From: Adiantum capillus-veneris
Lineage: Eukaryota; Streptophyta; Polypodiopsida; Polypodiales; Pteridaceae
Assembly: GCA_014529385.2 (NCBI GenBank)
Contig: CM043969.1
Location: 13,961,446-14,025,445 of the forward strand
Length of the DNA: 64,000 bases
Reading direction: 5' to 3'
Part shown: positions 55,698 to 64,000 of the stretch, in pieces
Layout of the letters: every line of letters begins with the position of its first letter
Numbering within the stretch: position 1 is the stretch's first letter
Program-made: the position numbers and the translations under genes
Notes under the pieces: model-generated
The model's database searches: none
What the model was told of the DNA's origin: nothing
The model's input: the letters and a program-made list of their open reading frames with translations, nothing else

Positions 55698-58270
55698 TGA
55701 GGCGGTCCGGGGCGGGCAACAAGAAGAGTGTCCTCTAAGCTCCCGTGCTGCTCAATTGGGTTGGGGTTGGAAAAAACAACAAGCACACACACAAACCCGC
55801 AACCTAATCCTACACAAATTTGGGGCACCACCTAGTTTTGGATGTGAACTAGGATGCATAGAGATAGAGAGAGAGTGCTCGGGCTGCTTTGAAGTGTATC
55901 GGTAGTGATCAAGCAAACACAAATATATATGTAAGAAAGAGAGAGAAGGGGGAAGGGGTGCTTGTTGCACTAATACCTGCTTACAAATCTGTCATGACCA
56001 ATCAAAGTGAGATTACTATTTTTTCAAATAGCTTGAGTGAATTACACTGCAACACATCACAAGAAAAGCCACCACAATCACTATCTTAAGTCCAGGGGAG
56101 TCCTCTCCACCCTGTCGTCCTCTTATAGTATGTGGGATTTATGGCTAAATTGATAACAACACCCAGAGACAAACTATCAAGAACTTAAATAAAACACCAA
56201 GACACTTACACATCATTGTTGTCCATGACTTCACGTTGGAAGACGAACAAAGTATCCATGCTTAGTCCAAATCCACGCTCCTTGATTCAGCAAATGTTGG
56301 GCTTATACTAGTCAGAGAAACGATAAATTTCCTACTCTCAATTGAATGATCACTCTCTCTTACAATGGCATAGAGCTCCCTTGTTAATCACCCGTGATAC
56401 AACACATACATATGCATAAGCCAATGAGATTCCACTCAAGAGCTCCTTCTCAAGAGGTTGAGCTTGGCTTCTCAAGCTATAGCATAATTCTCTTGTTTAT
56501 GGCTTCTTTTTTTTGTGCTAGCTACACCCTCTTTTTATAGAAATTTTGAGGGCTAGGGTTACTCCTGTAACCATGGTTGGGTTAGATTTTCAGCACTTTA
56601 TCTAATTTCTTTTGTTGGGAATTATCAAGAAGTTGGTGGGGATAGATGAAGAAAAGAGAGAGGAGAGAAATGGAGGTGATAGGACTTTTCATAGTAGGTT
56701 AGTGTTAGTAAATTAGTAGAGCTAGTATTTTTATTAATCTACAAATGGAATTGGATATTTACAATGGGAGTATCCATGTAGGATACAAATAAGAAAAAAA
56801 AACTCTTAAGAGGTAAGAAAAGATGGATTCTTATAATGTTGATGCTCCAAGTGACTTGAGTAGGGCCAATTTTGACGCTTGTTGACGGTACACTAGCTTT
56901 GATGGTACGTTTTTCTCCATCTTGACCTTCATTGGGAGCCAAGGTAATTGAAGATGAGCAATCAATCACCATGATGCTGTCTTTCAAGAGAAGAGACTGA
57001 ATTTTATGTTTTTTTTGATAGATATGGGTAATTTGGAGGAAGAAAAAATGAGACTAGGTGGTCAATTTTGGGATGGAAGTGTCTGTAGGAGATATGAGTT
57101 CACCATGGTTTCTCTTATTCTTAAGGTTGAGGAGAAGGTGAGTAGGGTGCAGAGAGGAGTGGTGAGAGAGGTGGGGATGATGAGTGGAGAAGTGTGTTTG
57201 AAAGAGAAAAATGATAAAGTGGAAGAGGGAGTGTGGCTGCATAGCATGGAAACTGGGGTCCACCAATAAAATCATAGCTCACAGCTCGTAGCTCAAACAA
57301 ATATGAAAATTTTGGAGGTAGAAGTTCAGCTCATGAGCTATAATTCTTGATATTATCACATTTTCAAATTCGGAGAGCAAGTGGCCTTTAAAAATTCAGT
57401 AAAACCGACTTTTTTTTCCACTGCACAAAGTCCTTGTGGGATCCTTCTTTGGATGAATCTTTTGAATGCCTCCAAGAGTGAGCCCTCCATAATGCATGCA
57501 TGCATGCCACATATCCTTGACCTTATTTTGTAAGTCTATAATTGAAGATATTCTTAAGATCATGATATAAGTGAATAGTATAACTAAGAAAATCAAATAT
57601 TGAGGATTCTTGAAAATATGTACATGTCAAAATATAAATAATATAGGTGGAAAAATATAAAGGAGTCGACTTTAAAAGTAAATCTCTCTCATTATGAGGC
57701 TACCATAAAAAGATAAATATTTTTGGTGTTTTAATTTATGAGAGTAAAGGAAAATAGATGTAGGAAGGAAAAATATCACAATAGTGAAAAAATATACACA
57801 TAAATAAAACTAGTTTTTTTGGGATTTTTATTGGAGTGGAGTTACACCGAAAATAAGAGAATCTTGCATGAACTTATTTCTATATGGAATAAAGAGCATG
57901 CAAAATGGTAAGAAAAATTATGATAGTAGTGAGTCAATGTACATAGCATAAATAACGCACACCTAAGTAGAAATATTTAAATAAATACCAAAATAATTAT
58001 TAAAAAATCATTATATTTAGGCCCTATATAAAATGAAATATTGACACACAAAGAGGCCATAATATACTTTTATTTTTTATCTTTTTATTTATTTCTGGCT
58101 CAACTAGCCCAGTGACTAATTGAGAGTTTTTTAAGAAGATATGGGGAAAGTCCCCTAACTCACACACACCTATGTTCGGTGAAATGGTAGGGATAGCCAC
58201 AGTGTTTGGGTGATTTTGGTAAGGTGAGGTAGCTCACTATGGCAATTTGGATAGCCAAAAACGGCTAACA
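55698..58270 (-). repeat. 5' LTR of the gypsy element (2,573 bp)
   Basis: Homologous along its length to 46746-49373. Differences include a shorter GA run near 55860, several small indels and many substitutions. Confidence 0.93.
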
Positions 58271-60050
58271 GTGTCAAAATGTTTCCCATTTCTTCCTTCA
58301 AAACAAGTTGACATTGAAGGAGCTAGTGTGGACAATCAATTGTGGACCCTTCAACCATAAAATGTTTCTTGGCACCTATCTCACTTAAATCTTGGAATTT
58401 TTTAGCAAACTTTCCCACTACTTGCATGGATGAAAGTAGGGTTCATATTCTTAGAGGCACTCAATTCTTAGATAAAGGAGAGTTAATCAATTATCCCTTT
58501 GTCATGAATTTTCTAGATCCTGCCAAATGTTCCACAAATACTGGGATCTATGGACACACAAAGGGTATTATGGCTTTCTCTAAGCCAAATGCAGATTACT
58601 ATTCCGATTCTATTTGGAATATTTATAGGCCTTATATCAAATGTGCATGTAAGTTCCTAGACAAAAAAGCTACATGTGAATCAAGCATCATTTGGTTTGA
58701 TCATGGAGTATGGTACATTCTTAATTCGCTGAAATAATTATTCCCTGACAAAGCTATAGATTTTTTCTTATCTTTAATAGGTTTGAATACAAGCTCGCAA
58801 CTTGGTTTTAGCACATATTGCATTCATTTACTTCCGCAACATGATGCTTGAAGTCCTCAAAGAGCTTAAAGAAGATGAACGTGGTACTTTCTTGAAATCT
58901 TATGGCAATTACAAAGCAGTGAAGACTCTTTTTAGTCTATTTAAACCCCTTTCGTGAAAAGAACTATTTTTTTAACTAACATTCCAAATTGCTTTATTTT
59001 TTTTTACTCCCTCTTTTACCTCTACTTTTAACTTTGGTAGAGGTAAATTCTAAAAGCTACACAGGTAGAGGGAGGGAAAAAAATCTTCCTATAAAACATC
59101 TTCTTGATATGTGATTGTAATATTTTTAGGTTATTACCAATCTGGCGGGCAAGAAGATTTTGTGTAAAAAGAAGGAGGCTCAGAACCAGATTTTTGTGCA
59201 TTGTCTTTTTGTTAGCAAAATTGTACCCACCTAAGTTTATTTTTATGGAAATCTTTTAGCAATATTTTGGTAGTACTTTACTGCTTAATTCGTTTTTGCT
59301 TGGCTAGAAATACACATATTCACTAAAAAATTGGTTCTACAATACTAACTTTTTAAGATTACACATCACTCCTACTTGTCATTGCTCTGTTCATACAGAG
59401 TTTGTTTCACAATTTGATAAATATGGCTCACCCATTTGTACTTCAAGCTAAAAATTTGCAAGGATCATGAGATTCATGCCTTGCTGAACAAAGGATTAAA
59501 CCATATTTCCCTCCCTCCACTTAACCCTCACTTAGCTTTTGATGCCCTTCTTAATTGTTTAACCAACTGGAGTCAGAAGTAATCCACACTCTTTCTTAAC
59601 TTCTTTTTCACAAATTTTCAAAGAAAATAGTAAACATGAACCCACAGTGGCTCAGTACAGACACCACTTGGTTTACTCTAGACAGACTCACAAATATCAA
59701 AAATCTAGCATTTAAATAATTTATTGTGGGATTGGACAAGGTTGGAAATACAAGTACAATTATTTTCAAACAATTGGTACATACAGCTTCATTTGAAAGA
59801 TTGAATAAAGATGAATTCTCCATTTCTTCTTGTAACCCAATTGATATCAAGAATCTTCTTTTTTCTCAACTTCAAGATTTAGGTTACAATCCGGATAACA
59901 AAAAACTACCTATGCTTTTTTCCACTTACAAAGCACATAAACATAAATTTAGATGGATCTCAGATTCCTTAATGGAGTCTATACAGAAATTACAAACTAC
60001 TTGACCAAGTGTCTTAATTTAATCTGCTAGAACTAGAACTCCATTGTGCA
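58271..60050 (+). pseudogene. Penelope-like element coding relic (3' part)
   Basis: Successive plus-strand blocks with stops and shifts are visible. First, SKCFPFLPSKQVDIEGASVD continues the frame of 46745. Then comes 58342-58737 (LRGTQFLDKGELINYPFVMN, TKGIMAFSKPNADYYSDSIW), then NMMLEVLKELKEDERGTFLK near 58840. Near 59480, LLNKGLNHISLPPLNPHLAF recalls the 'N-x-G-L-x-x-x-P' start of Penelope-like reverse transcriptases. 59726-60004 has GLDKVGNTSTIIFKQLVHTA (compare D-K-x-x-x-x-x-V-V) and KKLPMLFSTYKAHKHKFRWI, close to the L-P-x-L/F-Y-x-x-x-K-x-H-K-x-x-x-R-x-I motif. The catalytic box was not found. The match is by motif memory only. Confidence 0.45.
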
Positions 60051-61019
60051 ACAAACTAAAAAACCACTCACGAGTTTCTTGGAATAAATTACAATACATT
60101 ATGGATAATTAAGAATAGTACCAAGCTATTTTTAAACCTCCATATCACATTACACGTCAATGCTACAAAAAATTCCTATTTTTTGACATAATGGTTTACT
60201 CTTTGTCTTAGAAGACTTGATTGATCTTGCCTTCATTGACTAATAGCTCCTATTGCTACTTTTTTCTATGAACGTTGAGCTTGGATACATATGCACACAA
60301 TGTCGTCTGACAAAATAGGGACTTGTATATGTCTATAATTTTAAACTTGGTGTTTTTTCATTAAAAAAAGGGAATTTACCCGATTTTTTTACCTCTGTTT
60401 ATCAACAATTTTCAAGCCAAGATGGAATAGAATTCTCACAACAAAGAGCTCAGAGTTATAAATACCCTGCAATGGATAAGTTTCTATAACCCTAGAATTG
60501 AAATTACCAGAGAGAGACTTGCTCTATGCCTCATGGTTTCTCACAACTCAAAGTTTCTTTCAATCTCGGGTTTTTCACTAGGTAACTTCAAATACTTGTC
60601 TTTAAACACAAAAAAACACACATTTAATGGCTTTAACAGATATAAAAGTTTTTTTTACACCCAGATGTAATATGATTCTGCTCTAGAATAACAGATCTTG
60701 AGTTCAACTTTCCTCGTTGGATATATCTCTTAGGTCTTTTGGGATAGTTTCCTTTGATGATAAAATTCTCTTCTTCTTTTTCTTCTTCTTCTTCTTAACT
60801 ATGGAATCAACACCTAACTTTAGGTGTGTGATAAACCCAATCCTTAGTTATTTTTTTTAAAAAATTACCTTTCTCCGCAAAACAGTTTTGCTCACCTACA
60901 ACATGCACTGGCGACAAAGTTTCCCAGCAAAATAAGCATCTATACCTTCTCGCCTTGAATCGCTCACACTCTTCTCAGTTGTGCTACAGAAACAGATTTG
61001 GGTGCTAGCTAAATCAAAG

Positions 61020-61021
<2 letters not shown>
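60051..61021. other. No gene seen
   Basis: AT-rich DNA with a (TCT)n stretch near 60768-60796. Some of it may be the decayed tail of the Penelope-like relic. Confidence 0.45.

Positions 61022-61097
<76 letters not shown>
61022..61097. repeat. (TC)n microsatellite
   Basis: About 38 uninterrupted TC units. The Arg-Glu ORF on the minus strand is an artefact. Confidence 0.97.
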
Positions 61098-61099
<2 letters not shown>

Positions 61100-61650
61100 G
61101 GGACTCATGTCTAACCTCACCATCCTATCTTATTGCAGTATTAGCGAGAACCATGATTAAATTGTCAATCCATGGGACGAAGGTGACTCGACTAGTGCAT
61201 AGAGGCTACAAGAGGTTGTCAATATCTTGAAAAACAACTAACAACTTGCATCTAACTCAAGCTACACTCAAGTGACTGAAATCACCAAAAGCCAATCGCT
61301 CATCAGTAAACAAATCACATCCGTTACAGCATCAAATGACATCCGAACGTAATGAAACTTCTAGGACAAGTTTATAAGACCTAAGCACACATGCTTATGA
61401 TCTCAAACCCCACTTTAGGTCAAGTTCCAAAATCGCGACTATTAAGAACAGTGGATTTTTGACCTAGTCGTTTTTGACCCAGAATGCATCTAAATGCTTA
61501 GCAATGATGCTCCCATAGCCCACCTATGCTTAGTTTTTTATTTAAAAGTGTGAATTCCTAATTATGATGAAATTAGCCCACAGGCCGGCGATGCCAAAAG
61601 CTACAAAATACTGTGAACTGCTTATGTCAATGGGTAGAGCTCTTACTTGC
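61098..61650. other. No gene seen
   Basis: Unique sequence without a supported ORF. Confidence 0.5.
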
Positions 61651-62109
61651 TGTTGCAATGCAACAAACGGGACTGCAATGTGACAACCGGGGAGGGAGTA
61701 GGAAGAGGGAGAAGGAGAGGAGTGAGCACCGTTAGCTCACGCTGTGTATTTCTTATCCAAAAACTTAATAAAATCTTTACAAAGTTGGCTTTTATACCTT
61801 AGCCAAGGTCTAAAAGTGTAATTTCCAGCACCCAAGACCTTTGAGGCTCCACACTCATTGTATCTGCACCCTAGGCACAATAACTAACCTGTTCTTTACA
61901 ACTTGGAACTCCCATTGAGCCCATAACACATTAAAATATTACAATGTCTTGAAATAAAGCGGGAATTTACAATATGTGACCATTTTGGGAAAACATGTGA
62001 TAAATGTGTAACTCCAAATTTTACTACTTCTTCACTTTGATCTTTGATGTGCATCCGTACGTCTTTGGTCTTTCGCAGCATCTGTTAACTGCCGTTGACT
62101 CAATTAACA
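61651..62109 (-). repeat. Putative 3' LTR of another retroelement
   Basis: Forward ends are TGTTGCAATGCAACA ... CAATTAACA, that is TGTT...AACA. On the minus strand it begins TGTTAATTGAGTCAACGG right after a polypurine tract (AATCGGAAGGGGGGAA, 62110-62125). A TATA box (GGTATAAAAGCC on the minus strand, 61789-61800) sits at a sensible place. The partner LTR is not in the window. The left boundary is inferred from the end motif only. Confidence 0.6.
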
Positions 62110-62147
62110 TTCCCCCCTTCCGATTTTAGTGCCCGTCCTCGGGCACT
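62110..62147 (-). promoter_or_regulatory. Polypurine tract and adjoining hairpin
   Basis: The minus strand carries AATCGGAAGGGGGGAA (62110-62125) immediately before the LTR start. Beside it, AGTGCCCG-TCCT-CGGGCACT (62128-62147) is a perfect 8-bp stem with a 4-nt loop. Confidence 0.7.
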
Positions 62148-62539
62148 ATTGAAAGGTGTCCGTGGAGGCTATGGAAGGTTTTCATTGGTTGTTGATGGGC
62201 TGATCTTCATTTTGTTGTTGGATTTATTGATGAGGTTCAATTTGCTGCAGCATCTTCATTGGTCTGAATAGTCGATTTTGAGAGATGATGTTTCAATTTT
62301 CCATTGTAATAGCATAATGATGAGTCTGTTGTTTATTGATGAAAAGTATGTACAAGAGAAATAGATTGATGAGGTTTTACATTAGGATCTAATACCTGGA
62401 TGAACAAAGGGGAAAACCCATTGGGAAAAAAGATTCTTTGGGATATGCGCATTATTGGAGTACTTATTAACATGGAAATATTAATAAAGTACTCAAGGAA
62501 TTATGTCCTGATAGATATGGAAATAAAGAGATAGCAAAT

Positions 62540-62866
62540 ATGAAAGGGTATCATGATGGAACATTTGTTGCATGTTGTAGTCCACTCAAGGTGCATAGGT
62601 GGAAGCAAAAAGACTATCTAATGCATATGTCCAATGGTGGGACATCCTACTTATGTATACACAGAAATGCACGGGAAACAATATGCTGTGCAAGAAAGAT
62701 TTGGAGGGGTTCTTCAGAAAGATGGTGTAGCTATAAGAGCATTTGACATGGCTTTGCAATCTGGCACCCCTTTAAGAATGGTTCTCGTTGGACGAGGATA
62801 TGTGCTCTCATCTTACTGTGCACTGTGCGTGAGCGTTGGACTCTACAACATGCCACCAACTGTAAG
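62540..62866 (+). other. Unrecognised exon-like ORF
   Basis: Overlapping plus-strand frames (62540-62746 and 62634-62870) are joined by a likely shift. The second reads YTEMHGKQYAVQERFGGVLQ and DGVAIRAFDMALQSGTPLRM, which is protein-like, and meets a possible splice donor (ACT/GTAAGT) at 62866. I do not recognise the protein. It may be one exon of a decayed gene or a fragment caught in the retroelement interior. Confidence 0.3.
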
Positions 62867-63083
62867 TTAATACACTTTGACTCTTATGCTCATCTCACTC
62901 ATCATGAGGGACATGACGTAAATATTCTCAACTCTTCCAGCATAAGCCTAATAACTACGACTCCTAGCACAAAGTGTAATATGACTTGAAGCTTTGGGAC
63001 TAATGCTTTGCTAATTTTATGGCTCAGCAACCTGACTCTAACTATGCCAAAGAGTGTTTTTTGCACCCTGGCGACTTGACTTT

Positions 63084-63884
63084 TTACATTCTTGTGCTCA
63101 CTACAAGCATTTTTTCAGGTAAAAGTAAGCTTGAATCCTCAAAAAGAGGATTAGTGAAGGACCAAGTTGTCATTGAAGGTTTCTTTTGCCATACCTGTTT
63201 TATCATCTTTGAATTTGCATTCTTGTTGGTTGGGTTGTCCTTCTTTGATTGTGAAGACTCCATTATCTTGATTCTCCAATTAGGCATGTGGATAGGAGTC
63301 TTTGATGTTGTTGTAGGCCTCTGTTGGCTGTAGGAATCTGGCTTTTGACTCGGAGCATTCGAAGACTTAGGAATCCAAGTCTCTTGATGACCTTTGTATT
63401 TCCTTTGTTGACTTTTCTTTGCTCAAGGTTTTGTCAAGTTCTTAAGATCTTCATGCAGGTCTGGTGTAGTTGCAGTCGGCTTGTGGTTGACTGGTAGCCA
63501 AATCTTGGTATACCTTGTGTAAAATTTTTGTCCAAGGGGAAGACTCTTTGAGATCCGTCTTTTTTATGTATCCTCTTGAAAGTTGTGGTAGACTTTAGCC
63601 TCTTTCAATGTTGTTTTGTTGTATACCTGCTTCTTAGGTATTCTAGGATGTTGTCGAGGTTGATACCTTGTGGGCCTTCTTTCTTGGGAGGGACTTGAAG
63701 TTACTTCATATGCCCTAACCTGCGGTTTTGGCACCCATATCTGTCTGTTACCTCCATAGTACTCCTGCTCCCTTGAGCTCCAGTGTGATGCTATCCATCC
63801 CATGTGTTTGTCTTTTTGTGTTGATTTCCCATCTTTAACCCAAATCGGATCATTGACTTTGACTAAACTTCTCGGAACAAACAC
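63084..63884 (-). pseudogene. Gag-like or disordered ORF with W-x-P-K repeats
   Basis: The minus strand gives a Pro/Lys/Ser/Thr/Gln-rich protein broken by one shift or stop near 63560. 63884-63564 contains RQIWVPKPQVRAYEVTSSP. Onward, frames give TKIWLPVNHKPTATTPD, QETWIPKSSNAPSQKPDSYS and KQVWQKKPSMTTW. A degenerate W-(V/L/I)-P-K unit thus recurs three or four times. It lies on the same strand as, and upstream of, the putative 3' LTR at 61651-62109, so it may be part of that element. No zinc knuckle or enzyme domain was seen. It may continue past the window edge. Confidence 0.4.
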
Positions 63885-64000
63885 TTGCTTAACTTTTATT
63901 TACTTTCTTGAGTACTTTGGTTGATATACCTTTGCTTTTCCGGGTGTCTCCATTGAGGTTTCAATTGGGTCAGCAATTGACTTGAAGTTTTGAAAGCCTG

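Larger units (their letters stand above)
46746..58270 (-). mobile_element. Ty3/gypsy retrotransposon with 2.6-kb LTRs, inactivated
   Basis: Two long direct copies bound the element: 46746-49373 (3' LTR) and 55698-58270 (5' LTR), each starting TGAGGCGGTCCGGGG and ending GGCTA.CA. GTGT flanks both ends (46742-46745 and 58271-58274), a probable 4-bp target duplication; a 5-bp one does not match. On the minus strand the order is 5' LTR, PBS-like site, a duplicated extra ORF, gag-protease, reverse transcriptase, RNase H, integrase, PPT, 3' LTR. RNase H before integrase is the Ty3/gypsy order. Stops, shifts and an integrase deletion make it inactive. The LTRs differ at many sites and in microsatellite length, so it is older than the intact Copia. 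Confidence 0.93.

Noticed and set aside
46746..58270. Two independent solo LTRs or a segmental duplication
   Set aside because: A PPT, a PBS-like site and gag-to-integrase lie between them in the right order, and GTGT flanks the outer ends, so they are the paired LTRs of one element.

Overview
The window reads as nuclear DNA of a land plant with a large, repeat-rich genome. Evidence: two Ty1/copia retrotransposons primed with the plant initiator-Met-tRNA site, a Ty3/gypsy element with LTRs of about 2.6 kb, a plant-type MULE-like transposase, a pentatricopeptide-repeat (PPR) relic, long GA/CT/CA/TA microsatellites, and genes broken by many short GT-AG introns. I lean to a seed-free plant, perhaps a fern, but this is inference. 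There is no bacterial-style operon, and almost every coding region is mobile-element sequence or a decayed gene.

Layout. 0-5.7 kb: gypsy pol remnant (minus), a 94-bp tandem duplication, a PPR relic and purine/pyrimidine-rich sequence. 5.7-11.2 kb: complete but stop-ridden Tork-type Copia element (plus) with LTRs, PBS, PPT and a perfect CTCTT target duplication. 11.2-18 kb: a decayed coiled-coil gag-like gene (minus), then non-coding DNA carrying a recurrent 21-bp palindrome. 18.4-22.1 kb: a MULE-like transposase gene (minus) that I could reassemble across three introns. 22.1-24.5 kb: simple repeats, a GC-rich perfect hairpin and a 509-bp duplication. 24.6-28.6 kb: a 14-exon gene (plus) whose product joins a ParB/sulfiredoxin-like domain to an amino-type (beta-order) DNA methyltransferase domain. 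It is flanked by direct repeats and broken by two stops and three one-base shifts. This is the most unusual item here.

28.6-33.5 kb: tandem repeats, one small intact ORF with a TATA box, and a second locus carrying the 21-bp palindrome. 33.6-36.2 kb: truncated, decayed Copia copy. 36.5-41.7 kb: its young relative, with an intact 1,400-residue Gag-Pol, 227-bp LTRs differing at two positions and a CAGGG duplication. 43.6-44.9 kb: probable non-autonomous DNA transposon with CACTAGGTTGGTAA ends in a TTAA site. 46.7-58.3 kb: Ty3/gypsy element (minus) that split an older Penelope-like coding sequence. It carries a duplicated extra ORF between its 5' LTR and gag and has lost part of its integrase. 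60-64 kb: microsatellite, a lone 3' LTR with PPT, an unrecognised exon-like ORF and a gag-like relic at the edge.

How they work together: only the 36.5-41.7 kb Copia looks potentially active. The other elements record successive insertions. The ParB-methyltransferase gene may be host-derived or carried by an element whose ends are the repeats around it.
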